The position numbers and the translations under genes are program-made. The notes below the pieces were generated by a model. The model saw nothing but the letters and a program-made list of their open reading frames with translations. It had not been told where the DNA came from and did not search any database. A DNA stretch of 64,000 bases from Aquabacterium sp. NJ1. GTDB lineage: Bacteria; Pseudomonadota; Gammaproteobacteria; Burkholderiales; Burkholderiaceae_C. Shown here piece by piece: positions 55,089 to 64,000 of the stretch. The stretch covers positions 1,922,001 through 1,986,000 of the forward strand of contig NZ_JRKM01000001.1 in assembly GCF_000768065.1 (NCBI RefSeq), in the 5' to 3' direction. Numbering within the stretch: position 1 is the stretch's first letter; the number at the start of each line of letters is the position of its first letter.

Positions 55089-56777
55089 ATGAGCAAGCAA
55101 GACAAGCAGCAACAGGCCTCCCGCCGGGCCTTCCTGTTCAACACCACCGCATCGGCCGCTGCCGGTGTGGCCCTGCCGGCCTTGTTCAAGCCGGGCATGG
55201 CCCAAGCCCAGAGCACATCAGCCGGTGCGCCGGCCATCATCACCTCGGACGCCGAGCGCCCCGTGGCTGCACAAGGCCTGCAGCTGGGTGACCCGCGTGG
55301 CGACGCCATGATGGTGTGGAGCCGTGCCGACCGCCCTTCGCGCATGCTGGTCGAATACAGCCTGGACGAGTCCTTCAAGAAGGCCACCAGGATCGTGGGC
55401 CCGTATGCCCTGGAGACCACCGACTTCACCGCCCGCCAGGACCTCAGCAAGCTGCCCGGTGGCCGCGAGGTCTTCGTGCGCGTCAGCTTCCAGAGTCTGA
55501 ACAACGACCGCGCCCTGAGCGAGCCCCTCACCACGCGCTTCACCACCCTGCCCTGCTTTGCGTCGGACCTGAGCTGGCTCACCGGTGGACACGGCCGTGG
55601 CCGTGCGGGCCAGGACATCCGCTTCCAATGGGGTGGTGACACCGCCGGCCAGGGCTGGGGCATCAACCCCAGCTTCGGCGGCATGAAGATCTACGAAGCC
55701 ATGCGCCAGCGCGCACCGCACTTCTTCATCCACAGCGGCGACAACATCTATGCGGACGGCCCCATCAAGGAAAGCGTCACCGCTGAAGGTGGCCAGTTGT
55801 GGACCAACATCGTCACGCCCGAAGTCAGCAAGGTGGCCGAGACGCTCAACGAATTCCGCGGCCGCTATCGCTACAACCTGCTGGATGACAACCTGCGCCG
55901 CTTCAACGCCGAAGTGCCGCAGATCTGGCAATGGGACGACCACGAGGTGTGCAACAACTGGTCGGATTCCAAAGACCTCAGCGGCGACGCCCGCTACACC
56001 GAAAAGAACGTGCCCCTGCTGATCGCACGTGGTGCGCGCGCCTTCATGGAATACGCGCCCATGCGCCCCTTCGACGCCACCGAGTCGCAGCGCGTGTACC
56101 GCAAGTTCTGCTACGGCCCGCTGCTGGAAGTGTTCGTGCTGGACATGCGCAGCTACCGTGGCGCCAACAGCGCCAACCTGCAGACACAAGCCGGCCCCGA
56201 GGCCGCCTTCCTCGGCCGCGAACAGCTCGACTGGCTCAAGCGGAGCCTGGCTTCGTCACGCGCCACATGGAAGGTCATCGCCGCTGACATGCCCATCGGC
56301 CTGAACATCGGTGACGGCAAGACGGCACAAGGCCTGGACCGCTGGGAGGCCGTGGCCAACGGCAACAACGGCGCCCCGATGGGCCGCGAGCTGGAGTTCG
56401 CCGAGCTGTTCAGCTTCATCAAGAAGCAGCGCGTGCGCAACACTGTGTGGCTCACCGCCGACGTGCACTACTGCGCCGCGCACTACTACGACCCCAACAA
56501 GGCCGTCTTCCAGGACTTCGAGCCCTTCTGGGAATTCGTCTCCGGCCCGCTCAATGCCGGCACTTTCGGCCCCAACACGATGGATGGCACCTTCGGCGGG
56601 CAAGTGGTCTTCCAGAAGACGCCGCCAGCTGGCCAGGCCAACCTGTCGCCGCTGTCGGGCCTGCAGTTCTTTGGCGAGATCAACATCGACGCCCAGAGCC
56701 GCGAGCTGACCGTGGACCTGCGTGACATCCACGGCGACTCGGTCTACAGCAAGACGCTGCAGCCACGCATGGGCTGA
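55089..56777 (+). CDS. phoD: PhoD-type alkaline phosphatase/phosphodiesterase
   Basis: 562 aa. It starts with a twin-arginine signal (SRRAFLFNTTASAAAGVALP), so it is exported folded. The PhoD N-terminal beta domain (about 40-150) and the metallophosphatase domain follow. Metal and active-site blocks are HSGDNIYADG, WDDHEVCNNW and TADVHYCAAHYYD. The family is a calcium- and iron-dependent phosphodiesterase and phosphatase that supplies phosphate from organic sources. No Pho box was identified in the upstream 115 bases. Confidence 0.9.
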   Translation: MSKQDKQQQASRRAFLFNTTASAAAGVALPALFKPGMAQAQSTSAGAPAIITSDAERPVAAQGLQLGDPRGDAMMVWSRADRPSRMLVEYSLDESFKKATRIVGPYALETTDFTARQDLSKLPGGREVFVRVSFQSLNNDRALSEPLTTRFTTLPCFASDLSWLTGGHGRGRAGQDIRFQWGGDTAGQGWGINPSFGGMKIYEAMRQRAPHFFIHSGDNIYADGPIKESVTAEGGQLWTNIVTPEVSKVAETLNEFRGRYRYNLLDDNLRRFNAEVPQIWQWDDHEVCNNWSDSKDLSGDARYTEKNVPLLIARGARAFMEYAPMRPFDATESQRVYRKFCYGPLLEVFVLDMRSYRGANSANLQTQAGPEAAFLGREQLDWLKRSLASSRATWKVIAADMPIGLNIGDGKTAQGLDRWEAVANGNNGAPMGRELEFAELFSFIKKQRVRNTVWLTADVHYCAAHYYDPNKAVFQDFEPFWEFVSGPLNAGTFGPNTMDGTFGGQVVFQKTPPAGQANLSPLSGLQFFGEINIDAQSRELTVDLRDIHGDSVYSKTLQPRMG

Positions 56778-56831
56778 GCCAGCGCACTCAGCCCGCGCAA
56801 AGGCTCAACGCTGCCCGATGCGCGTTGAGCC
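56771..56831. terminator. Tandem hairpins between convergent genes
   Basis: GGGCTGA (56771-56777) pairs with TCAGCCC (56788-56794). GGCTCAACG (56802-56810) pairs with CGTTGAGCC (56823-56831), nine perfect pairs. Together they separate phoD from the convergent old yellow enzyme gene. The stop codons of both genes lie in the stems. No clear U-tract is present. Confidence 0.55.
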
Positions 56832-57917
56832 GAACAAGGCCTTGTGCTCGGCAGGTTGCGAGCGCCAGTACTGCCTGGGCGCGCTCACCTGCCCGCCCAG
56901 TTTGGCCGCCGCGTGCCAGGGCCAGTGCGGGTCGTACAAGATGCCCCGCGCCAGCGCGACCGCATCGGCGCGGCCCTCGGCCACGATGGCTTCGGCCTGC
57001 TCTGGCTCGGTGATCAGCCCCACGCCGATCACCGGGATGCCGACCTGCTGGCGCACGGCCTCGGCCAGCGGGATCTGGTAGCCCGGCCCCACCGGGATCT
57101 TCTGCCCGGTCACCAGGCCACCGCTGGACACGTGTATGAAGGCACAGCCGAGCGCCTCCAGCGCTTGGGCGAACGCCACGCTTTGTTCGATGTCCCAACC
57201 GCCTTCGGCCCAGTCGGTGCCCGAGATGCGCACCCCCACGGGCTTGTCGGCCGGGAAGGCCTCGCGCACCGCGGCGAACACCTCCAGCGGGAAGCGCATG
57301 CGGTTGGCCAGCGAGCCTCCGTACTGGTCCTCGCGTTGATTGGACAAGGGCGACAGGAACTGGTGCAGCAAGTAGCCGTGCGCCGCGTGCACCTCGACCA
57401 GGTCGAAGCCCAGGCGTGCGGCACGTTGGGCCGCCTGCACAAACGCGTCGCGCACCCGCTGCAAGCCGGCCTCCTCCAGCACCACCGGTGGTGGCTCGTT
57501 GAGGCCATGGGCGATCGGCGATGGCGCCACGACCGGCCAGCCGCCCTCATCGGGCAACAGCAGGCTGCCGCCCTCCCAGGGCACGCGGCTGGAGGCCTTG
57601 CGCCCTGCGTGCGCCAGCTGGATGCCAAGGGGCATGTCCGAATACCGTCGCACAGCGCCCAGCACCTTGTGCAAGGCGGCCTCGGTCTCGTCCGAATACA
57701 AGCCCAGGTCGGCCGGCGAGATGCGGCCGATGGGCTCCACACCCGTGGCCTCGACGATCAACAAGCCCGCACCCGACAGCGCCAGCTGCCCCAGATGGAT
57801 GGTGTGCCAGTCCGTGGCCTGGCCCTCTTCGGCCGAGTACTGGCACATGGGCGCGATCACGATGCGATTGGGCAACTGCAACTGCCCCAGCTTCAAAGAA
57901 GAAAACAGTTTGCTCAC
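56805..57917 (-). CDS. NADH:flavin oxidoreductase, old yellow enzyme (YqjM-like)
   Basis: 370 aa TIM-barrel FMN enzyme. Class II old yellow enzyme features are Cys25 in APMCQYSAE and the His/Arg blocks HAGRKA and VEVHAAHGYLLHQFLSPLSN. GVRISGTDW follows, with the FMN phosphate site IPVIGVGLI near the end. It reduces activated C=C bonds with NADPH. No substrate can be named; the nearby genes give no pathway. Confidence 0.92.
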   Translation of the reverse strand: MSKLFSSLKLGQLQLPNRIVIAPMCQYSAEEGQATDWHTIHLGQLALSGAGLLIVEATGVEPIGRISPADLGLYSDETEAALHKVLGAVRRYSDMPLGIQLAHAGRKASSRVPWEGGSLLLPDEGGWPVVAPSPIAHGLNEPPPVVLEEAGLQRVRDAFVQAAQRAARLGFDLVEVHAAHGYLLHQFLSPLSNQREDQYGGSLANRMRFPLEVFAAVREAFPADKPVGVRISGTDWAEGGWDIEQSVAFAQALEALGCAFIHVSSGGLVTGQKIPVGPGYQIPLAEAVRQQVGIPVIGVGLITEPEQAEAIVAEGRADAVALARGILYDPHWPWHAAAKLGGQVSAPRQYWRSQPAEHKALFGSTRIGQR

Positions 57918-57952
57918 GGTGCGGTACTCCTTGGCCGGTGACCTGGTTCATC

Positions 57953-58888
57953 ATGTGCATGGTTCAACTGAAGCGCGCCATGCCCAGCATTCGTCATCAC
58001 CTGATTGTGGCCTTCCTGCGTTTGACACGCCGCAAAAGGGTCTACGCCACCGTTGAAGGCATGTACGCCGGGGTGGCGCAGGTGCGCCGCGCGGGCCCCG
58101 CCCGGCCGAGCCAGCGCCTCCAGAAGCGCGTGCAGGTCACACGGCACCAGGACGGCCCCCACGAGGTCTACACACTGCGCCCTCGGGCGCCTTCAGCGCA
58201 GGCGCCGCATCTGCTGTATCTGCACGGCGGCGCCTACATCCGGCCCATCACGCCCTTTCATTGGGACTTGCTGGCCGACCTGGTCGAGCGCACCGGCTGC
58301 GTGGCCACGGTGCCCTTGTACCCCCTGGCGCCTGAACACAGCTGCGAGCAGACGCTGGAGATGGTGCTGCGTGTGCACGCGCGCCTGTTTGCGGAGGCCG
58401 GCCCATCGCGCCCATCACGCCTGACCATCGCCGGGGACTCGGCGGGTGGTGGCCTGGCCTTGGCCCTGGCGCTGGCCCTGCGCGACCGCGGTCTGCCACC
58501 AGCCGACCACCTGGCCTTGATCACCCCCTGGGTGGACGTGGCCCTCACACATCCCCAGATCAAGGACACGGCCCCCACCGACCCCATGCTGGCCGTGCCA
58601 GGCGCACAAGAAGCCGGGCGCCGCTATGCGGGCCACTGGCCCATCCATCATCCTTATGTGAGCCCGCTGCATGCCGAGCTGCATGGCCTGCCGCCAACCA
58701 CCTTGCTGATCGGCACACGCGACATCCTCTGCCATGACGCGCAGGCGCTGGCCGACAAGCTGGTGGCACATGGCACGGCAGTGCAGGTGCACATGGGCGA
58801 AGGCATGATCCATGTGTGGCCACTGCTGCCGATTGCCGAGGCGCAACAAGCGCGGGCCGTGCTGGCGCAGGCGATCCGCCCCGGCTAA
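57953..58888 (+). CDS. Alpha/beta hydrolase, HSL-type esterase
   Basis: 311 aa from ATG 57953, with later ATGs at 57959 and 57980 as alternatives; none has a strong ribosome-binding site. The HSL family pattern is clear: LYLHGGAYI (HGG oxyanion), nucleophile in IAGDSAGGG, Asp in IGTRDIL, and His in GMIHVW. The N-terminal 45 residues form a basic cap region. It cleaves short or medium acyl esters. It is divergent from the old yellow enzyme gene. Confidence 0.88.
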   Translation: MCMVQLKRAMPSIRHHLIVAFLRLTRRKRVYATVEGMYAGVAQVRRAGPARPSQRLQKRVQVTRHQDGPHEVYTLRPRAPSAQAPHLLYLHGGAYIRPITPFHWDLLADLVERTGCVATVPLYPLAPEHSCEQTLEMVLRVHARLFAEAGPSRPSRLTIAGDSAGGGLALALALALRDRGLPPADHLALITPWVDVALTHPQIKDTAPTDPMLAVPGAQEAGRRYAGHWPIHHPYVSPLHAELHGLPPTTLLIGTRDILCHDAQALADKLVAHGTAVQVHMGEGMIHVWPLLPIAEAQQARAVLAQAIRPG

Positions 58889-58981
58889 GCCGGCCCGCCC
58901 CACTGGTAGCGCCCTTGCCGGGTATTTCCCCGCCATGTCATGAATAGGTAACTCGCCGTCGCTCAGCGTCAATCGTGCGCT

Positions 58982-59007
58982 GGAGAAAGTCCGAACAATC
59001 TTTCTCC
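58982..59007. repeat. Inverted repeat upstream of the YeiH-like gene
   Basis: GGAGAAAG (58982-58989) and CTTTCTCC (59000-59007) form perfect eight-base arms around a ten-base loop, 34 bases before ATG 59042. It could be an operator or a stem in the 5' untranslated region. There is no U-tract. Confidence 0.5.
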
Positions 59008-59041
59008 ATCCCCACTGTGCCCTTGAGCAAGCGAGCCCTTC

Positions 59042-60049
59042 ATGACCACCCTGTCCATCAGCGCCTGGCCTTCGCAAGGGCGCCTGCTTTTTCCCGGCAT
59101 GCTGGCCTGCTGCGTGGTGGCGGCGGCGGCCATGTTCCTGTCGCAGCATTACGGTGCCCCCGTGATGCTGTTTGCCTTGCTGCTGGGCATGGCGATGAAC
59201 TTCCTGTCGGTCGACAGCCCTTGCAAGCCGGGTGTGGAGTTTGCCGCGCGGCAGGTGCTGCGCATCGGCGTGGCGCTGCTGGGCCTGCGCATCACCTTCC
59301 ATGAGGTGATGGCCCTGGGCTGGCAGCCCATGGCGCTCGTGGTCGTCTCCGTGGCCGTGACGATCGTCGTGGGCATGATCGCAGCCAAGGCCATGGGCTT
59401 TCAATCGCTGTTCGGCCTGCTCACGGGCGGCGCCACGGCCATCTGCGGCGCCTCTGCGGCGCTGGCGCTCTCGGCGGCCTTGCCGGCCCACCCGGGCAAG
59501 GAGCGCGCCACCTTGTTCACTGTAATCGGCGTGAGCGCCCTGTCCACGCTGGCCATGATCGCCTACCCCATGCTGGTCAAGATGCTGGGCATGGACCCGC
59601 GCACCGCCGGCATCTTCCTGGGCGGCACGATTCACGATGTGGCGCAAGTGGTGGGGGCTGGCTACAGCCTGTCGCACGAGACGGGTGACATCGCCACCAT
59701 GGTCAAGCTGATGCGCGTGGCCATGCTGCTGCCGGTCATCGTGGTGGCCACGTCCATCACGCGCGCCCGGGGCGACGGTGAATCGGTTCGCCCGCCTTTG
59801 CTGCCCTGGTTTGCGGTGGCTTTTGCCGTGCTGGTGGCCATCAACAGCACCGGCTTGGTCCCAGCGCCGGTTCAAGGCCTGGGGCGAGATCTGTCGAGCT
59901 GGTGTCTGGTGATCGCGATTGCCGGCATCGGCATCAAGACCCAGCTCAAGGAGCTGGCCAGCGTGGGCCTGCGCCCCATCTTGCTGATGGTGGGCGAGAC
60001 CGTGTTCCTGGCCGCCCTGGTGCTGTTGGCCCAGCACTGGATGGCGTGA
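59042..60049 (+). CDS. YeiH-family (UPF0324) putative exporter
   Basis: 335 aa with about ten membrane helices. Conserved blocks are GVALLGLRITFHEV, GGATAICGASAALAL and GGTIHDVAQVVGAGYS, all typical of the YeiH family. Members are called putative sulfate exporters; one homologue is linked to taurine or sulfonate degradation, but transport has not been demonstrated in general. There is no sulfonate gene in the window. Confidence 0.88.
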   Translation: MTTLSISAWPSQGRLLFPGMLACCVVAAAAMFLSQHYGAPVMLFALLLGMAMNFLSVDSPCKPGVEFAARQVLRIGVALLGLRITFHEVMALGWQPMALVVVSVAVTIVVGMIAAKAMGFQSLFGLLTGGATAICGASAALALSAALPAHPGKERATLFTVIGVSALSTLAMIAYPMLVKMLGMDPRTAGIFLGGTIHDVAQVVGAGYSLSHETGDIATMVKLMRVAMLLPVIVVATSITRARGDGESVRPPLLPWFAVAFAVLVAINSTGLVPAPVQGLGRDLSSWCLVIAIAGIGIKTQLKELASVGLRPILLMVGETVFLAALVLLAQHWMA

Positions 60050-60205
60050 ACGCCTGCGAACCCCACGCCCTGGGATTTACCCGCAGTGGCACGTCTCGTT
60101 AAGTCCCCGTCACCTCCAGTCAAGCGACGATGCACCTGGCACGCAACACTGGAACCGCTTGATGAGCATCAAGCGAACGTTCAACCCACTGCCGTAGGCC
60201 ACGCC

Positions 60206-62098
60206 ATGAAACTGTTGCAACACGCTCTCGCTGTCACCCTGCTTGGCGCGGCCCTGCCCGGCCACACGCAAGATCAAGGCGCAGCCCACACCGAACCAGA
60301 TGGCGTGAAGACCAAGGTCAGCGGCACCGTCACCTTTGGCACCATGGTGCGCATGGAAGACGCCAGCCCCAGCGACTACGCCTACCCGCCCTCCACCATG
60401 GTGCCCACGGCCGCGCCGGGCCAGTTGGTGGGCAGCATGGGTGGCGCCGATCTGAACTACGAGAAGCACCATGCCGTGTCCACCGTGCTGAAGGCCCTGG
60501 TTGACCTGGATGTGCGTGGCCAGCACAGCGGCTTCTTTGCCCGCGGCTCGGCCTGGACAGACTTCACGCTCGGCCACGCCAACGCTGCCTACGGCAACTA
60601 CCCCAACCGCTACCAGACCAACACCACCTTGAGCGACGACGGCTTTGACCGCGAAGCCCGCTTCAATGGCCTGGATCTGCTGGACGTGTACGCCTGGCAC
60701 CACATGGACTTCAGCGATGGCAAGCAGCTGGATGCACGGCTGGGCCGACAAGTGCTGAACTGGGGCACGGCGCAGTTCACCACGGGCGGCATCAACTCGG
60801 CCATCAACCCTTTGAACCTGGCCGCCCAGGTGCGCCCCGGCTCGCTGCCGCAAGAAGGCAAGGTGCCATTGAGCATGCTCAACCTCAAGCTGGCGCTGAG
60901 CCCGCAATGGAGCGCCGAAGGCTTCCTGGCGCTGGAGAGCCGCACCACGGTTCTGCCGGGCTGCGGCACCTTCATGGACGTGTCGTCCATCCTCGTGCAT
61001 GGCTGCATGCTGGCCGGTGCCGTGCCTCGCCCCTACAACGGCACGCCCATGTCCACCGTGGACACGCTGACCGAGCAGGCGATCCTGTCGAGCGGCTACT
61101 ACGTGCACCGCGACTCCGATGAAAACGCCCGGCGCGGTGGCCAGTTCGGCCTGGCCCTGCGTTTCAAGTCCGAGCCCCTGCACACCGACTTTGGCGCCTA
61201 CGCCATGAACATGCACAGCTCGGTGCCTTACCTGCGCATCAAGGTGGAAGACATCAACGGCAGCACCCTGCCTGCCGGCCTGGCCAGTGCCTTTCAGCGC
61301 CTGTCTGACCCCAACGGCCTGCGCTATGCCGCCACCTACCCTGAAAACATCCAGGTCTACGGCCTGAGCTTTGACAGCAAGCTCAACCCGGCATCCAACG
61401 TATATGGTGAGGTGGCGTATCGCCCCAACCAGCCCTTGAGCATGAACGCCACCGATCTGCTCAACGCCTTCCTGCTGCGCACGCCCACCGCCATGCTGCA
61501 ACAAAGCAAGGACGTGCTGGCCATCCCCGCCGGTGGCGACTTCTACGCTTACGACCGCTTCCACGTCACCACCGCCAGCCTGGGCAGCAACCGCGTGATG
61601 CCCAAGCTGCTGGGCGCGAGCCGCGTGGTGCTGTCTGGCGAAGTGGGCATCAGCCATGTGGCCAACCTGCCTGACCCGCTGCAGATGCGTTATGGCCGCT
61701 CGCTGGCTTATGGTGGGGCACCGTATCTGGTCAACGGCACGCTCACAGCCTGCTCGGAGGCCCAGCCTGGCCTCTCGGGCGTGCCGGGCAAGACCTGCAC
61801 CACGGACGGCTTCATCACGCCCAACGCCTGGGGTGTGCGTGGCCGCGTGGCCGCGGTGTATGCCGATGCCTTGTGGGGTGCGCAACTGACGCCCTCGCTG
61901 TTCCTCGCCAAAGACGTGGACGGCTACTCGTTCGATGGCACCTACTCCAAGGGCCGCACCACCATGCGGCTGGGCCTGCGCGCCGACTGGAGCAAGACCT
62001 TCTACACCGACATCCAGTACACGCGCTTTGCGGGCGGACACTACAACCTGCTGTCAGATCGCGACAACGTGATGCTGGCCGCCGGCGCCAACTTCTGA
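60206..62098 (+). CDS. DUF1302 family outer-membrane protein
   Basis: 630 aa from ATG 60206, with a signal peptide (MKLLQHALAVTLLGAALPGHTQ). The DUF1302 core is visible as LGRQVLNWGTAQFTTGGIN and NPLNLAAQVRPGSLPQEGKVP, with many alternating strand-like segments and a C-terminal aromatic end (GANF). Such proteins are predicted beta-barrels, often coded beside lipid, steroid or aromatic degradation genes. The MFS carrier and oxidoreductase that follow support uptake of an organic compound. The gap from 60050 to 60205 holds no gene. Confidence 0.85.
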   Translation: MKLLQHALAVTLLGAALPGHTQDQGAAHTEPDGVKTKVSGTVTFGTMVRMEDASPSDYAYPPSTMVPTAAPGQLVGSMGGADLNYEKHHAVSTVLKALVDLDVRGQHSGFFARGSAWTDFTLGHANAAYGNYPNRYQTNTTLSDDGFDREARFNGLDLLDVYAWHHMDFSDGKQLDARLGRQVLNWGTAQFTTGGINSAINPLNLAAQVRPGSLPQEGKVPLSMLNLKLALSPQWSAEGFLALESRTTVLPGCGTFMDVSSILVHGCMLAGAVPRPYNGTPMSTVDTLTEQAILSSGYYVHRDSDENARRGGQFGLALRFKSEPLHTDFGAYAMNMHSSVPYLRIKVEDINGSTLPAGLASAFQRLSDPNGLRYAATYPENIQVYGLSFDSKLNPASNVYGEVAYRPNQPLSMNATDLLNAFLLRTPTAMLQQSKDVLAIPAGGDFYAYDRFHVTTASLGSNRVMPKLLGASRVVLSGEVGISHVANLPDPLQMRYGRSLAYGGAPYLVNGTLTACSEAQPGLSGVPGKTCTTDGFITPNAWGVRGRVAAVYADALWGAQLTPSLFLAKDVDGYSFDGTYSKGRTTMRLGLRADWSKTFYTDIQYTRFAGGHYNLLSDRDNVMLAAGANF

Positions 62099-62142
62099 CC
62101 GCGCCCGCCGCCCTCCCTTCGCCCAACCACAGGTACACCGCC

Positions 62143-63483
62143 ATGCACATGCCCAGCCATGACACGGACCCAGGCAGCGACGACTACCTCGTCAGCCGGC
62201 CTCACGCCTGGTTCGCTTTCGCGATGACCTTCGCCCTCATGCTGTTCGACTACATCGACCGCCAGGTGATCGTCTCGCTGTTCCCCTACCTCAAGGCCGA
62301 GTGGTTGCTGTCAGACAAGCAACTGGGTGGTCTGGTGTCCATCATCTCGGTGGTGGTGGCGGTGGGCAGCATCCCTGTGGCGCTGGTGGCCGACCGGCTC
62401 AGCCGGGTCAAGAGCATCGTCGCCATGGCGCTGGTGTGGAGCGCGGCCACCACCTCGTGCATGTTTGCCGGCAGCTATGCGCAGCTGTTCACCGCCCGCG
62501 CCGTGGTGGGCGCCGGTGAAACCGGCTACGGCTCGGTGGGCGCGGCGCTGATCGCCAGCATCTTCCCGCGCCGGCTGCGTTCAGCCTTGCTGGGCGCCTT
62601 CTTCGCGGCGGCCTCGCTGGGTTCGGTGCTGGGGGTGGTGCTGGGCGGTGTGATCGCCGCGCGCTTTGGCTGGAAGGCGGCCTTTGGCGTGGTCGGCATC
62701 CCCGGCCTGCTGCTGGCCCTGCTCTACCTGCTGGTGCGTGATTACAAAACGGTGGAGCTGACACCGAAGCTCAACCAGGCCACCCAATCGGCCAGCAAGC
62801 TGGCGGCCCACATCACGGGCACGCTGCTGCGCACGCGCACCTTGCTGTGGGCCTGCCTGGGCGCCCCCATGCAGCTCATCGTGGTGGCGGCCATCTGGTC
62901 CTGGTTGCCCAGCTTCCTCAACCGTTATCACGGCGAAGCGCCAGATGTGGCCGCCAAACACGCGGCGCTGGTGGTGCTGTGCGGTGCGGTCGGCAGCGTG
63001 TTCTGGGGTGCGGTGGTCGAGCGTGCCGCAGCCGGACGCCCCAAGGTGCGCCTGCAGATCATGGCCGCCTTGTGCGTGCTGACGCTGATCATCTTCGCCA
63101 CGGCTTTTGGCGCGCTTCCGCAGGGCACGCAGCAGTTCAAGCTGATCCTGCTTGGCGGCTTCGTGATGTCGTGCACCGTGGGCCCGGTCACCGCCGTGGT
63201 ATTCGATGTCGTGCACCCTGGCCTGCGCTCCACCGGCGGCGCCGTGTTGTCCCTGTTCCAGAACCTGCTGGGGCTGGCCGTGGGGCCCTTCATCGCCGGC
63301 GTGATGTCGGACTGGTGGGGCTTGAACACTGCACTCACCGTCATCCCCTGCTTCAGCGTGCTGGCCGCGGTGTGCTTCCTCATGGCCATGCGCAATTACG
63401 AGAGCGACATCAACGAGGTGGCCCACGTGAAGCTGCAAGCCGCACCGGCTGGCGCCCCCGCCCCCGAGCGCGTGCCGGCCTGA
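62143..63483 (+). CDS. MFS transporter
   Basis: 446 aa from ATG 62143. Twelve membrane helices with LMLFDYIDRQVIVSLFPYLK in helix 1 and the MFS motif ALVADRLSRVK between helices 2 and 3, which is the sugar-phosphate/anion-cation-symporter style. It is 44 bases after the DUF1302 gene and probably co-transcribed. The substrate is unknown but is presumably an organic acid taken up by the barrel upstream. Confidence 0.9.
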   Translation: MHMPSHDTDPGSDDYLVSRPHAWFAFAMTFALMLFDYIDRQVIVSLFPYLKAEWLLSDKQLGGLVSIISVVVAVGSIPVALVADRLSRVKSIVAMALVWSAATTSCMFAGSYAQLFTARAVVGAGETGYGSVGAALIASIFPRRLRSALLGAFFAAASLGSVLGVVLGGVIAARFGWKAAFGVVGIPGLLLALLYLLVRDYKTVELTPKLNQATQSASKLAAHITGTLLRTRTLLWACLGAPMQLIVVAAIWSWLPSFLNRYHGEAPDVAAKHAALVVLCGAVGSVFWGAVVERAAAGRPKVRLQIMAALCVLTLIIFATAFGALPQGTQQFKLILLGGFVMSCTVGPVTAVVFDVVHPGLRSTGGAVLSLFQNLLGLAVGPFIAGVMSDWWGLNTALTVIPCFSVLAAVCFLMAMRNYESDINEVAHVKLQAAPAGAPAPERVPA

Positions 63484-63531
63484 GCAGGCCCCCGCCCACC
63501 CCTCCTTCACATCCAAACCAGAGTACACATC

Positions 63532-64000
63532 ATGACCAAGGCCATTCGTTTCCATGAAACCGGCGGACCGGAAGTGCTGAAGCTGGAAACCGTCGACGTG
63601 GGAGAGCCCGGCCCAGGCCAGGTCCGCGTCCGGCACACCGGCATCGCGGTCAACTTCATCGACATCTACTTCCGCATCGGGCGCTACCCGGCACCCCTGC
63701 CCAGCGGCCTGGGCTCCGATGCCGTGGGCGTGGTCGAGGCCGTGGGCCCGGGCGTGACCTTCCTCGCAGAAGGCGACCGCGTGGGCTACATGCTGGGCCC
63801 GCTGGGCGCCTATTCGGAGGCCCGCGTCATGCCCGCCGAGGTGCTGATCAAGATCCCGGACGGCATTTCCGACAGCACGGCCTCGACCCTCATCATGAAG
63901 GGCCTGACGGCGCAATACCTGTTTCGCCAGGTCTACCCGCTCAAGGCCGGTGACACCATCCTGTACCACGCCGCAGCCGGTGGCGTGGGCCTGATCGCCT
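63532..64000 (+). CDS. Quinone oxidoreductase (zinc-free MDR family), partial
   Basis: The window ends after 156 codons. The start MTKAIRFHETGGPEVLKLETVD and GSDAVGVVEAVGPGV are typical of NADPH:quinone reductases (Qor). The NADPH motif begins at the cut end (AAAGGVGL). Zinc ligands of alcohol dehydrogenases are not seen. The gene follows the MFS carrier by 48 bases. Confidence 0.9.
   Translation, partial: MTKAIRFHETGGPEVLKLETVDVGEPGPGQVRVRHTGIAVNFIDIYFRIGRYPAPLPSGLGSDAVGVVEAVGPGVTFLAEGDRVGYMLGPLGAYSEARVMPAEVLIKIPDGISDSTASTLIMKGLTAQYLFRQVYPLKAGDTILYHAAAGGVGLIA

Noticed and set aside
60110-62041. Long minus-strand frame opposite the DUF1302 gene
   Set aside because: Shadow frame, rich in His, Val and Gly without domains; the plus strand gene has a signal peptide and the DUF1302 core.

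Overview
The window is high-GC chromosomal DNA from a betaproteobacterium, most likely Burkholderiales. This rests on base composition, an N-type ATPase operon read right to left, a pim-type dicarboxylate operon, and the cydP-cydA-cydB-cydX layout. No rRNA, tRNA, CRISPR array or insertion sequence was found. Nearly all the DNA is coding, and many genes overlap by ATGA or GTGA.

Layout. (1) 187-5682: a signalling operon with a PAS-GGDEF-EAL-REC-PAS protein with altered active sites, a 58-aa protein, an HDOD protein, a REC/HD-GYP phosphodiesterase and a stand-alone receiver. (2) 5705-8232: an esterase, an acetoacetate-decarboxylase-like protein, a LysR regulator and a 44-aa basic protein. (3) 8368-16984: pimF-B-C-D-A plus gcdH, enough to take pimelate-type dicarboxylic acids to crotonyl-CoA. 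(4) 16994-18087: an RNase H and a lipocalin. (5) 18177-24337: a sigma-54 activator with a Cys-containing PAS domain, divergent from a cytochrome bd operon, with paired palindromes and a candidate -24/-12 promoter between them. (6) 24360-29669: a two-component system, two DUF347 membrane proteins, a lipoprotein and a decayed PAP2 phosphatase. (7) 30823-33098: a two-gene overlapping pair, one with a PD-(D/E)XK-like motif, in an island-like stretch. (8) 33494-41346: a ClC channel, MarR, MscS and GH15, a membrane-anchored trehalose-6-phosphate synthase, trehalose phosphatase, and a candidate small RNA whose promoter shares a 16-bp sequence with the otsA promoter. (9) 41368-47458: an N-ATPase operon atpDCQBEFAG with no atpR. 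(10) 47631-54972: nitrite assimilation (nirB, nirD, a NasR/ANTAR antiterminator, a formate/nitrite transporter and a PP2C-kinase fusion). A consensus NtrC site, a consensus sigma-54 promoter and ANTAR-type leader hairpins stand before nirB, and a second leader with a strong terminator stands before the transporter. (11) 55089-64000: a PhoD phosphatase, an old yellow enzyme, an esterase, a YeiH-type exporter, a DUF1302 outer-membrane protein, an MFS carrier and a quinone oxidoreductase cut by the window end.

How they work together. The clearest circuit is nitrogen-limited and nitrate/nitrite-dependent expression of nirBD and the transporter, combining NtrC/sigma-54 initiation with RNA antitermination. 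The second is an osmotic-stress block (trehalose synthesis, GH15, MscS and possibly ClC) whose promoters share one palindrome. The third is respiration, with cytochrome bd apparently under its own sigma-54 activator.
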